DNA of 64,000 nt from Persicaria tinctoria (Eukaryota; Streptophyta; Magnoliopsida; Caryophyllales; Polygonaceae), in NCBI GenBank assembly GCA_037127255.1, contig JBANSL010000009.1, forward strand, positions 34,865,475 through 34,929,474, in the 5' to 3' direction. The position numbers and the translations under genes are program-made. The stretch's first letter is position 1; each line of letters starts with the position of its first letter. Shown here in pieces: positions 1-10,481 of the stretch. The notes beneath the pieces were generated by a model that was not told where the DNA came from, did not search any database, and saw nothing but the letters and a program-made list of their open reading frames with translations.

Positions 1-2673
1 GATCCATTGGGGACCGTATACCTGCCTTAGTCTAATCGTGAAATCGAGTGAAAGCAAAAGTAAAGTTGAGTTTAAATACAATCCGAAAAGGAGTATAAAA
101 GAGAGGAAGTGTGGTGGTCTCTCAACCTCTCGATCTAACGCCAAAAGTCTGAACCCGCCAAGCATCCACATAAGCAACGATAGCAGCTAACGGTTACCCG
201 AATCAAAAAAAAAGAGGGGGATCTGGGTCAATCATCAGGTCACTCATGCGCGTATGTAAACACACTCTGAGAGACATATAATAAGCATCCTATTCTTAAG
301 ATGAAATGCGTAATGCCATGCGTAAATTAAATCAGATATATATATATATATATATATTGACAGTTTAATATAATGCAGAAAGCGATAAATGGATCCACAC
401 TGAATGCCAAGTAGCATGTCCCTCTCCTACCTCCACCCCCTTCCGATAGGGCGGAAACTGGCCAGTTCGGTGTTATAGCATAGCAATTTCCTCGTGGTGG
501 TGCACAAACCACGACATCATCATATCATATCATCTCATCGCTTGCCCGATGGTGCTGGGCTATCATATCATGTTCATATAGACTCGATTGACTCAGGGTA
601 CCCGATGAGGCTGGGCTACCCTATGACCCTAGCAAAGACTCTAGGACTATCACAGATAACGGCCGTTCTCTTGCAAGGACATATAGCAATCATATGATTT
701 TCATTTTAGCTCCTAAGCATGATTCTAAGTCGTATGGTGCACGGACACTAGCCTACTATATAACACCCAGTGCATAGAGCGCCCATCATGAGTAAGTTCA
801 AAGAACTTACCTGGAGTAGCAGATCAGCAAGATGAAAAGCAGCAAGATATAAGCAAGCAGGTTACAGATCACCTAGCAATTATTAATAAATATGCATAAG
901 TAAACTGCACACAACGGGATCCATTTACCGCTACATAACATGCTCATCAATCCATTAATCATAGCATCATCAGCATCCTTTATCTCAACATCTTATTCCA
1001 TTGTCATTTCCATACCTGGCTCAGTCATACTTCAATCCATATAATCTCACTAGCTAGTCCAGTTGTTAGTCAAAACAATTTCTTTAAATTTATACTTAGC
1101 CATTTCCAATTCATAAAATATTTAATCTTTAAAACTACTTCCAAAAAATCCGATTAAATAATCCCGGCATACTTTAGTAAAAATCATCATTCTAGGGACT
1201 TAATTAGCTTTCAACCGTTACTAAATACTTCAATTTATATACTTAAAAACCGACCCTTTTTAAATATCGACACACAAATCAATTTCTAAATAATCAATTA
1301 TCGGTTATCGGTTGAACAATTAATTAATAAGTTAATTAATTAAATAAATAAAGAATAAATCTGAACCGAACCAATGCTTTTAACCCAAACCGAACCGAAC
1401 CCGTAGATTCCAAACCGGCTAAACAGCAAAACCAAAATAAACAATTAAAAGTGGGCCCTCTCGGTGCTGACTGGGATGAGAGAGGGACCCGCGCTTGCTT
1501 CTCCTTCCTCTTTTGAAAGCTGAAGACTTCCGCCGCGCCTGGTGCTGCTCGACGCCGGTGGCCCGCGGTCCGCCACGCCGACGCTACACCCGTCTCAGCC
1601 CTGGCTCGTCCGGACTCGCCATAGGTTGGCCCTCGCCGCCTGCTCCTCGCTCGCCCTCCCCGGCTCCCTCACGACCACTTCTCGCTCGCACCCACTGCCC
1701 TCGCTCACGCTCCCGCCCTCGCGTCTCCGTTGCTCTCGAGCTCGCCGGAACTCACCGGAGTTCTACCCAGCTTCCCGCACTCGACCCTCACTTCCCTCCC
1801 AACTAGTCTAAGCAAACAAAGATGCATAAAATCGAACGAGGAAAGAAAGGAAGGCTTGGGGTCTCACCGGGGTATTCGCGAATGTCGGAGCTTCGAACGG
1901 AGTTATGGGCATCGTCGGAGGCTCTCGATGTCTCCTCGGACCTGCGTCAGATGTGGGTGAGCGTGATGATAGGGCTCGAGAGTGGTTTGGATCAGAAAGG
2001 AAAGAGAACGGCTTACCGGAAGGTTGGTTCGCGCTCAAACGAAGTCGACGAAGCGTCGGTGGTTCGGTGGTGGCGTTGAGAGCTCCTTGGGCTGCCTCGG
2101 AGCACTGGTGGATGTCGAGGGAGACAGAGTGCGGGTGTTTTGGCTCAAGGGAGGAGAAGCGTGGTGGTTGGATGCTCGGTTTGGGCTCGGGAAAACAGAG
2201 AGCGAGAGCAGGGAGTGCTCGGTGCAGCAAAAAGCGACGTGAGGGTGAGAGGTGATGATGAAGACCCAAGGAGTAGGTGAGGGTGATGACGATGAGTGAA
2301 TGACAAGGTGAGGGGGTGGGTTGAATTTGAAGGGTAAGGTGAGTGATGGGAGTGGGTGAGGGATTGTGTGCTGAATTGGTGAAAACCAATACCCGGAATA
2401 AATCCCGAATACGTGAATTTTGGATCCTACAATTAGTTCTTAAATGTTATTTTTTTTCCCGACTCTCGGTTTCTCGATCAATTAGATTTATAAAATCGAA
2501 AAGGATATCACACTACGATAATTATTTTGAATTTCCGAGGTAAAATGACGGAAATCGTTCGCTAAATTTTCTATTCCGGTCGGAATCCGCTAAACGAGTT
2601 TTAAATCCAATTTAAATTCATTTTTATTTTCCTTTTTCCGAAAAATTATGATTTGAAAATCCGAGCCTTTACA
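1..2673 (-). mobile_element. Truncated Ty3/gypsy-type LTR (Tekay/Del-like)
   Basis: On the minus strand a TGTAAAGGCTCGG-type terminus begins at 2673, followed by AT-rich sequence, a GC-rich leader (about 2390-1430) and a long AT-rich tail running off the window start. A TGTAA start, a first few hundred bases rich in AAATC/CGG words, and a GC-rich leader with splice-donor-like words are typical of long LTRs of the Tekay/Del chromovirus group. This assignment is by resemblance only. No polyprotein, primer-binding site or target duplication is visible, so the piece may be a solo LTR or one end of a larger element. ORFs across the GC-rich leader have no recognisable domain. The leader is homologous to 60060-60760. 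Confidence 0.4.
336..357. repeat. (TA)n microsatellite
   Basis: Uninterrupted AT/TA dinucleotide run inside the LTR-like segment. Confidence 0.9.
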
Positions 2674-3360
2674 TTTGATTCCTTAGATGCTACCGCCACT
2701 TGCTTATGGTCAACACTATGGTCAGGTTACTCCACCACTACAGATTACGCAGGGGGCACAGTTAGCTTTGGCCCATTCATGTCTCATTCCCAAACTTAAG
2801 CATCAAGTTGATGTCATTCTCATTCTCTGAAGTACTTTTTTCCACTATGATTTATCTTCTTACACAACCGTTGTTCGATATTGTAAGGGTGTGTTTGGAT
2901 TTTCCCACTGATATTTACCAGTGTTTATTTTTGGCATACAAGCCTTGTTCGACATTTTTACACTTAGGCCCAAAGTGTTTGTTTTTGGCCCATTATGATT
3001 ATAAACATACTCCGTTTAAAACTAACTAGGTACTTTGAAATACATAAATACTAGTTCGATATTATTTTAATCTCCACTTTTATTATTATTTCAATATTAT
3101 TCAATATTATATTAACATTTTATGATACAAACTTTATAACAATATTTTATGTTTTTAGTCATAATATTAATATTTTTAATCAATGCTTACGAACTTTATA
3201 ACAATTAACACTTGAAATAACTATACCATCTCGATTAGATATGTACAAAAACAACAAATAATTAACTATACCATCGATCATTATATGTATAATCTTAGGT
3301 CTTGACTTTGAATGTCTCTTGATATGGCTCTCGATATCGATCATTATATATATAATCTTA
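2674..3360. other. AT-rich intergenic stretch
   Basis: No gene could be assigned. A short open stretch at 2688-2830 (plus strand) looks exon-like in composition, but it has no family match and no convincing splice context. The rest is AT-rich, with short direct repeats of ATTATTCAATATTAT. Confidence 0.5.
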
Positions 3361-3780
3361 TTTACCTTAGTGTAACATAATATATAAATAAAACTTGATA
3401 GAAAATCGATTAAAGCAATTGGCATTCATTGATATTCGATTGGATATCGACTTATAAGTTATATCTATACATTATATGTATAATTGCATGTGTTCCTTAA
3501 TTAACTCATGCTAGATAATTAATCTCCCATTATTTACCTTAGTGTAGCATAATATAGAAATAAAACTTGATTGAAAATCGATTAAAGCAATAGGCACTCT
3601 TCATTGATATTCGATTGGATGTCCACTTATATCCCTACATTATATCTATAATTGCATGTGTTTCTTAATTAACTCATGCTAGATAATTAATCTCCCATTA
3701 TTTACCTTAGAGTAACGTAAAATTGAAATAAAACTTGATTGAAAATCGATTAAAACAGTTGGCATTCATCATTGATATTG
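3361..3780. repeat. Tandem repeat, about 170-bp unit, 2.4 copies
   Basis: The phrase TTTACCTTAG recurs at 3361, 3533 and 3701 (spacing 172 and 168). Each time it is followed by the same AAACTTGAT-GAAAATCGATTAA and CATTGATATT-GATT stretches. The copies differ by scattered substitutions and small indels, so the array is not recent. It is non-coding. Confidence 0.8.
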
Positions 3781-3804
3781 GATTTAATTAAACATAACAT
3801 AACT

Positions 3805-3920
3805 AAGGGAGGTTGTCTCTCCCTGGAATTGAAATAATTAAGCATAAGGGAGGTTGTCTCTCCCTGGAATTGAAATAAACATAAGGGAGATTGTCTCTCC
3901 CTGGAATTTAAATAAACAAA
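3805..3920. repeat. Tandem repeat, about 39-bp unit, 3 copies
   Basis: AAGGGAGGTTGTCTCTCCCT-type units start at 3805, 3846 and 3883. Each unit contains an inverted AGGGAG/CTCCCT pair able to form a short hairpin. It lies directly downstream (3' side) of the minus-strand gene at 3974-4477. Confidence 0.85.
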
Positions 3921-3973
3921 AGAAAAATGCCATAAACTAGAGGGTTAGTTCATCATCAAGGTTGATCACCACC

Positions 3974-4477
3974 TTATCCTTCTTCGGCCCAGTCGTGCTT
4001 AATTTGATCCACCTCCTCTTCAAACACCTCCTCTAGCTTGACTGTATAGACCGGAGATTGCTCAAGCGTGAGCTGCTTTTGGATACCACTGCGGATCGGG
4101 GTGGTTCTCGGCGTTGCATTGTCACACATACCCGCTATATTATCTGAAATTTTGTTGAACATCCAAAGGGTGTCCACCAATGGGACATCGCCGGCGAGAA
4201 TGTCCTTCATGAGGGGGGTATATCCTCTGTTTATAAGCCTCTGAAGCAGCACAGTCAGTTCGAATTCCAGGTTGCGACACCTGGTGGAAACGCTTTCCTT
4301 GTAGTAAGACAAACCAACGGGGCTCTTAGGGAATATGTGTGTATGAGGTGCATTAGTAATTTCTTTAGGGCTTGCTTGGCTAAGACGGGGGGAGGATCTC
4401 GGGGTTGGTGGGGTTTTGGCGGTTTTTAGGGCTTTAGGGGTTGTGGTTTTTTTAGAGCCCTTTGGTGTTCCTACCAT
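3974..4477 (-). CDS. Unassigned small basic/acidic protein, 167 aa
   Basis: This is an intronless open frame of 167 residues. I do not recognise the family. The first 40 residues are strongly basic and rich in Lys, Thr, Pro and Ser (KTPPTPRSSPRLS), like a disordered nucleic-acid-binding tail. The middle (about residues 65-120) has a predicted-helical, leucine-rich character. The C-terminus is acidic (LEEVFEEEVDQIK). No signal peptide or membrane segment is apparent. A TATTTAAG box lies 100-107 bp upstream of the ATG, giving an ordinary plant core-promoter geometry. It could be a real short gene, or an accessory ORF left by a mobile element. Codon use is balanced and there is no internal decay, which favours a recently functional gene. 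Confidence 0.5.
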   Translation of the reverse strand: MVGTPKGSKKTTTPKALKTAKTPPTPRSSPRLSQASPKEITNAPHTHIFPKSPVGLSYYKESVSTRCRNLEFELTVLLQRLINRGYTPLMKDILAGDVPLVDTLWMFNKISDNIAGMCDNATPRTTPIRSGIQKQLTLEQSPVYTVKLEEVFEEEVDQIKHDWAEEG

Positions 4478-4576
4478 TGTTGATTGAGGGAGAAAGAGAT
4501 CGAGATTACAGAGGGATGAGTGAGTGCAAGATCAAAGGAGTACGTGCACTGGCCATACCTGCAGGATTCTCATCTC

Positions 4577-4584
4577 CTTAAATA
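4577..4584 (-). promoter_or_regulatory. TATA box for the 167-aa ORF
   Basis: TATTTAAG on the minus strand, 100-107 bp upstream of the start codon at 4477. A start site about 30 bp downstream would leave a 5' leader of roughly 70 nt. Inferred from spacing only. Confidence 0.4.
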
Positions 4585-4752
4585 GACTGGGTTCATCAAC
4601 CTGATGGTGAGGAGGCGGGAAGCGCGCGCTTAATGCCGCCACCATGGGGATCCGTGCGGTTGGGAGTAATTACACCCGTGCCTTCCACCCGTGCTAGTTG
4701 CCGGCGCCATGGAGGTTTTCCGAAGAGTCACCCGGATCTTTCTTTTATTTTT

Positions 4753-4776
4753 AATATATATATATATATATATATA
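4753..4776. repeat. (TA)n microsatellite
   Basis: Dinucleotide run in otherwise non-coding DNA upstream of the 167-aa ORF. Confidence 0.9.
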
Positions 4777-4984
4777 CAATGATATATATAGAGTAATTAT
4801 TATAATAAAAAATCACTTCTAATAATTGGCGTACCCTATAAATCCGGATTTTTCTTAAAATAATCCCAATTTCCATTACCAAAAATTGGGTATTAATAAT
4901 ATTTATGGTAAGATAATCATTCTACGTTATGGAAAGAATCATTCATAATCCAGGTTAAACAATAATTCAAAACGAAATCCCAAA

Positions 4985-5097
4985 TCCGGGTTAAACAAAA
5001 ATTTAAAAGTGGTTAATATGTTTCAAAAAATGAAAGCTTAGAGGTTCGAATCTTGGTCAATTGCATGTTTGGATAGAGGTTTTACAAATTGAGGTAG
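4985..5097. repeat. Tail end of a fourth 1.46-kb unit
   Basis: The words CCGGGTTAAACAAAAATTTAAAAGTGGTTAAT and the Pol III box-like GGTTCGAATC region match the end of the 1.46-kb unit described next. The block therefore began with at least part of another copy. Confidence 0.6.
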
Positions 5098-5217
5098 TAG
5101 AACTTTATTGTTTCAATGACTACCCATATAGTATACATGCATAAAATGATCAACAAAAAGTTATTTTTTTTTCCGAAACCCCTCCCTCTGTACGTAATCC
5201 CATATATTCATATGCAA

Positions 5218-5306
<89 letters not shown>
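5218..5306. repeat. (TAA)n microsatellite
   Basis: Near-perfect AAT/TAA trinucleotide tract inside tandem unit copy 1. It creates an artefactual poly-Asn frame. Confidence 0.95.
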
Positions 5307-5307
<1 letters not shown>

Positions 5308-5692
5308 GTATATGTTATTTTGGATTTTCCTATAGATGATTCCAAGATATATTCTACCTCATAATAATAATAATATTAATATATTTTCATAATTTTTCAT
5401 AATCTCCAATTTCTTTTTCCTTCCACGACTCAACATTTTTTCCTTCAATATTTGAAAATCTAAATGTGTGGAAAAAACAATTGAAAGAAAAATATATATT
5501 GACCAATGAAAATCTTTTAGCTTTTGCTATATCCAAAGTGATTATTTTCAAGACAATAATGATGGAAGAGTGGATCCCTCACTCCACTTCAAAACGGCCA
5601 AATTCAAAATTAAGGAAATCTCTATTGTCTTGGAAATCCGGGTTAAACAAAAATATAAAAGTGGTTAATTTGTTTAAAAAAATGCGGGGATG

Positions 5693-5748
5693 GAGGTTCG
5701 AACCTCGGGCAACTGCATGCTTGGATAGGGGTTTAACCAATGGAGCTA
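5693..5748 (-). promoter_or_regulatory. Pol III A/B box-like pair (tRNA/SINE-like)
   Basis: On the minus strand, TAGCTCCATTGG (5737-5748) resembles an internal A box. GGTTCGAACC (5695-5704), about 33 bp downstream, is a good B box. The same pair is recognisable at about 7216-7268 and 19757-19812, so it belongs to the repeat unit. It may be a relic of a tRNA-derived SINE. No full cloverleaf is formed. Confidence 0.45.
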
Positions 5749-5750
5749 TG

Positions 5751-6175
5751 ATAGATTACATTGCTATGTTCAACGACATTTTATATATATGTCATACGTC
5801 CCATAAACCCTAAATCGTAACCCTAAACCGTAAACCCTAAACTCCCTCTACCAAAATTTGTTTGTGTGTGAAAACTATTCACATATATAAGATAGATTAC
5901 ATTGATATGTTCAACGACGTTTTATATATATCCCATACCTCCCGTAAACCGTAAACCCTATTACCCTAATCCCTAAACTATAAACCCTAAATCCTAAATT
6001 CCCTCTACCAAACTTTGTTTGTGTGTGAAAACTATTCATATATATAAGATAGATTACATTGATATGTTCAAAGGCGTTTTATATATATCCCATACCTCCC
6101 GTAAACCCTAAACCCTAAACTCCCTCTACCAAAATGTGTTTGTGTATGAAAACTATTCACATATATAAGATGGTT
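5751..6175. repeat. Satellite-like subrepeats with telomere-like CCCTAAA runs
   Basis: GATAGATTACATTG recurs at 5751, 5891 and 6048 (spacing 140 and 157). Each is followed by a TATATATATCCCATAC segment and one to several CCCTAAA/CCGTAAA motifs, then TCCCTCTACCAAAAT. The motifs are short and imperfect, so this is interstitial telomere-like sequence and not a chromosome end. Confidence 0.8.
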
Positions 6176-6560
6176 ATATATTGGCCACTTAAGTTTTTTC
6201 ATCTTATATAGGTATAAGTTTAGATGTGATACAACATTAATTTAAATTAGTAAGTTTAGAAAAATTCTTAAGTATTTGGGTTGTAATGATATCATAATAC
6301 AAGATAGTATAGATATAGTATATATGTACTACATATATAGATAATGCCAATATATATTCCATCCCCCGAAAAAAAAAGAGAAGATACTGAAACATGAATG
6401 TCACTTTGTTATATCTCTACATATCATATTCCATTTTTTTTTAATGAAAAACCCAATTGAGTGAAAAAAATAGAGATTAAGCCAAATTGAGTGAAATGCG
6501 AACTAAGGGTCTCTTCCGTATCAGGGCAAGATTGAGAATACCTAAGACCAATTTAGCTAG

Positions 6561-6693
6561 TAGAAATTTATTGTTCCAATCACTACCCATTTAGTATACA
6601 TGCTTAAAATGACCAACATACACAACTCAACAAAAACTATTTTTTTTTCCGAAACCCCTCCCTCTGTACGTAATTCCATATATTCATATGCAA

Positions 6694-6726
<33 letters not shown>

Positions 6727-7567
6727 TATTATTATTATTATTATAATAATAATTATAATAACATATATATACGTTATTTTGGATTTTCCTATAGATGATT
6801 CCAAGATATATTCTACCTCATAATCTCCCAATTTTTCAAATACTCCAAGATATATTCTACCTCATAACAATAATAATATTAATATATTTTCATAATTTTT
6901 CGTAATCTCCAAAAAAATATTTCCTTCCACGCCTCAACATTTTTCTTTCAATATTTAAAAATCTAAATGTGTGGAAAAACCAATTGAATGAAAAATATAT
7001 ATTGACAAATGAAAATCTTTTAGCTTTTGCAATATCCAAAGTGGTTATTTTCAAGACAATAATGATGGAAGAATGGGTCTCTCAAGCCGTCTCCCTCCCT
7101 CACTCCACTTCAAAACGGCCAAATTCAAAATTAAGGAAATCCCTTTTGTCTTGGAAATCCGGGTTAAATAATAATTTAAAAGTTGTTAATTTGTTTTAAA
7201 AAACTGCGGGGATGGAGGTTCGAACCTGGGGCAACTACATGCTTGGATATGGGATTGACCAATGGAGCCATGATAGATTACATTGCTATGTTCAACGACG
7301 TTATATATATATTTCATATGTCCCATAAACCCTAAACCCTAAACCCTAAACCCTAAACTCCCTCTACCAAAATTTGTTTGTGTGTGAAAACTATTCACAT
7401 ATATAAGATAGATTACATTTATATATTCAACGGCGTTTTATATATATCCCATACCTCCCGTAAACCCCAAACCCTAAACTCCTTCTACCAAACTTTGTTT
7501 GTGTGTGAAAACTATTCACATATATAAGATAGATTACATTGATATGTTCAAAGGCGATTTATATATA
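6561..7567. repeat. 1.46-kb tandem unit, copy 2 (first part)
   Basis: Same component order as copy 1. Its TAA tract (about 6695-6765) switches orientation internally from AAT to ATT and back. The unit is cut at 7567 by the TIR transposon and resumes at 18061. Confidence 0.8.
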
Positions 7568-8270
7568 GGGTGTCACTATATACACCGCAAATCCGGATTA
7601 AGGATTTGCACGTCCTTAAAGACGTGCTTGCACGTTCTTAAGGACGTGCAAGTCTGGGACTGTGCATGTCAACTAGCAGACCCCTTGCACGTTGTTACAT
7701 GGACGTTGTTAAGGACGTGCAAATCCTATTTAGGGTTTCGCGTTTAGGGTTTAGGGTTTAGGTTTTCCGACGGTTTTGTAATGTTACTTGATAAAATTGA
7801 AGTGTTTAGCTAGTGGATTTGAAGGATTTAGGGTCAAATTAAATAGAAAACAATAATTTTTAAGGTTTTCATTCGGATAATATGTGAATAACGTTACAAA
7901 GAACGGAAAAAAAGGTTTACATCCATAATTTTAATAAAGTTGTGGAATACAATCTAGGAAAATAGTAAAGGGCGACCGGACTCGGCACGCAAGCCTCGAA
8001 ATCTCTCAATCTGAGCTTGAAATGGAGCATCCCATCCTTCGACGCTCGGATGATGATGTTCGACCCATTCTAGTGGAGGCGGCGGAAGATGAGCGTTAGG
8101 ACGCAACCGGATCTATGAGAACGGAAAATTAGAGTTAGAGTATTGACATATATATGAAAAGAATGAATAGGTAATAAAAAAAGATGTTTGAAGTCGTACC
8201 GCGGAAAAATTATATTTTAAAACTATAAAAATAAATCAAACAAAAAGTAATTCAAATAACATACCAGTGG

Positions 8271-8275
8271 AGTCG
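8271..8275. repeat. Target-site duplication AGTCG (left copy)
   Basis: AGTCG directly abuts the TG terminus of the left LTR of element A. The matching copy is at 17401-17405. Confidence 0.9.
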
Positions 8276-9288
8276 TGTTGATAGGAGGAAATCGAGTATG
8301 CAAAATAGAATGTAAATAAACTAAGGCAAACCAGATTCCGTCCCTTGCAAATGATTACAAGACCTCCTCCTGATGTAGCAGCGGGAAGTCAGGATCGATC
8401 CACGACGAAGCGTGTCAGCGGATCCTAGGCAACGGTGGAATCTCACGAACGGAAGTCGACCACAGAGGTCCTCGAGCTCGACCAAGGGTTTAGTCGACAG
8501 AAGCTCGGACAGTCGAACAGGGCAGAGTTCTCGGCAAAAGCTACTCGACCTCGACAAGAGGCTACTCGAGGTCGAGTACGGTCCTCGTCGACTTCGGGTA
8601 TGGGCTCGTTGAGATCCTGCACAATTGAGCAACAGCGACTCTAGGTCGAGAATCAGCAACTCAAGGTCGACCACAGTTGGTCGAGATCGAGTAGACAGGG
8701 AACAAAAACGAATAAAAATAAAGAAAGTAAAAACAAATGCTTTTTAGGGTTTCGACTAAACATAATGTAAAAGAACTTCCAAGATTGGGGTTTGCAACGA
8801 CAATAACCAAGCATGCATAAGGTAGAACCAAACAGATAATCATGTGAATTGCATTAAAGGACTAAGCTTTCGCCTTTTCCAACAATTAGACAACTCTCTC
8901 AAGAAACCCTAATTGTCTCTACCGATTTTATGTTTATAATCCAAGTTGTTAGCATGGATCTCCATTAGATGGGCAATAAACACATAAACAAGTAGGAAAA
9001 TGCTCAAAACATGATAAAGGTCGGATCTTTACCTCAAATATGCATGGCTATCGTCGGGCTCGACCCAACCCTAGAAGTGGGTGGACTACTCGCGCCTCAT
9101 CACAAACTCCGACATCATCGATTGAAAGAAAACTAATTGCATTAAAATAAACCAAAGTTTACAACCGCTCGAAGCCAACTCCGCTCTCGCTTCACAACTC
9201 CAATCGACTGCTCACTCTCTACTTCTCCTACTTACTTCTCTCTGAAATTGAATGAATAAAACTGAGCTCCATGGGCTTTATTTATAGG

Positions 9289-9296
9289 CTTCTACT
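9289..9296 (-). promoter_or_regulatory. LTR TATA box
   Basis: TATAAATA on the minus strand, in the same relative place as TATAAATA in the other full LTRs (16202-16209, 39693-39700, 46250-46257). The conserved position supports its being the element promoter. Confidence 0.6.
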
Positions 9297-9539
9297 CCTT
9301 GCTAATCAAGGATAGAATATCTATATCTATATCTAAAACTATATCTAAGACTTTAAAGATAAATAAAAGACATAAAAGAATTAAATCTAAAATAGGAATG
9401 AATTATATCTAAAAAGTCTTCAATGGATAGAATCTTTCTCTTCATGGTAGATCTTGATAGTTTTGGATAGAATCGGAAATCTTCATGCCCAAGGAATCCA
9501 AATCCGAGTAGAGTTGATCAAACCGCGCCGTTCAGCTTC

Positions 9540-10215
9540 TGGAAGCTTCGTCGACCTCGACAAGGCTCTTGTCGATCTCGAGTAGAAGTCTTGGTCGACT
9601 GGCTTGGTTCATCGTCTCGGCTAGCTGGTGCTCGACAAACTCGGACTCTGGCTCACGGTGCTCGTCGACCTCGACAAGCCCTAGTCGACCTCGAGTAGAC
9701 TGATTCGCCGACTAGGTCTTCTCGGGTAGATCTCCTCGATGTGGTTCGGACATGGCTTCCTGGGCTCGTCGACCTCGACTAGCACTCGTCGATGTCGAGT
9801 AGGGTTAGTCTTGCCGACTAGGTGCTCTCGGGTGGCTTTACTCGACAAGCCTGGATCCGGACTCAGGGGCTTGTCGATCTCGACCAAGCTTCGTCGAGAT
9901 CGAGTAGACATGATCTTCTCTGGTCGAGCAACTTCTCCTCGGCAAGGACTCGGGCAGGTGCTGGAAGGCTCGTCGATCTCGACAAGGGCTCGTCGAGATC
10001 GAGTAGGGTTGTGCTCGGCTTCTCGTCCTCAGCTTCTCGGGCAGCTCTTCTCCTTGTCGACTCCGGGTGTGGTGTCTGGGCTTCGTCGATCTCGAGTAGG
10101 GTTTGTCGAGATCGAGTTGGGTCCGGAAGTCGGGTGGTCTGGCTTGCTCGATCAGGCTCTGTCGACAAGGCTGTGCTCGGACATGCTCGTCTAGGTCGAG
10201 TAAGGCCTACTCGAG
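9540..10215. repeat. Degenerate TCGA-motif array in LTR
   Basis: Dozens of near-palindromic words such as CTCGACAAG, GTCGATCTCGAG and GTCGAGATCGAGTAG are spaced irregularly, at roughly 15-60 bp. The motif reads almost the same on both strands. The duplicate block in the other LTR is at 16459-17132. Confidence 0.85.
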
Positions 10216-10481
10216 ATCGAGTAGCCTTGACTCTTAGACTGGTTCCGCTGCTTTGACCTTGGACTTCTGTAGTGGTTTTCCGAGCTTTTCCGACCTTCTG
10301 TAGAATTATTGTAAAGTGCCTCGATTTCTGCGAATTAAACAGAAACTGGTGTAGATTCCATAATTTTGGCAAATAAACATAAACTACATAGATTCTGTAC
10401 TATCTAAACCCAAATGAATGCAATGTATACAGAAATCGATATAAAAGTTACTGTAAAACATGGCAGATTCAGCTCACAACA

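Larger units (their letters stand above)
5098..6560. repeat. 1.46-kb tandem unit, copy 1
   Basis: In order, the unit carries: an ACTTTATTG-TTC leader with CCGAAACCCCTCCCTCTGTACG; a (TAA)n tract; a stretch beginning GGATTTTCCTATAGATGATT; an AATATATATTGACCAATGAAAATC block; Pol III box-like tRNA words on the minus strand; and then 130-160-bp subrepeats studded with CCCTAAA. The same order recurs at 6561 and 18538. No coding potential is convincing: the open frames are read through microsatellite or are not conserved between copies. Confidence 0.8.
8276..10481 (-). mobile_element. Element A 3' LTR (Athila-type, TCGA-rich)
   Basis: This 2206-bp direct repeat matches 15199-17400 and is bounded by TG and CA. 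It differs from its partner by a 4-bp indel (in GGAATGAATTATATC) and scattered substitutions. It contains two dense TCGA-motif blocks (about 8400-8690 and 9540-10215). TATAAATA on the minus strand lies at 9289-9296. It is homologous to, but longer than, the LTRs of element B and the solo LTR. Confidence 0.92.

Noticed and set aside
1808..2389. 193-residue minus-strand ORF in the GC-rich LTR leader
   Set aside because: No domain, overlapping open frames on both strands, and the homologous module at 60060-60760 does not keep the frame.
5116..5364. ORFs of poly-Asn, poly-Ile or poly-Tyr in TAA tracts (also 6637-6831, 18521-18891, 50008-50458, 55206-55499)
   Set aside because: They are read-through of trinucleotide microsatellites and are not conserved outside the repeats.
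5805..6170. Chromosome end with telomere repeats
   Set aside because: CCCTAAA runs are one to four units long, imperfect and part of a subrepeat flanked by other DNA on both sides.
9681..10372. LTR ORFs of 76-169 residues on both strands (also 16600-17291)
   Set aside because: The TCGA motif lacks stop codons in most frames. Both strands are open at once, and there is no domain or conserved start.
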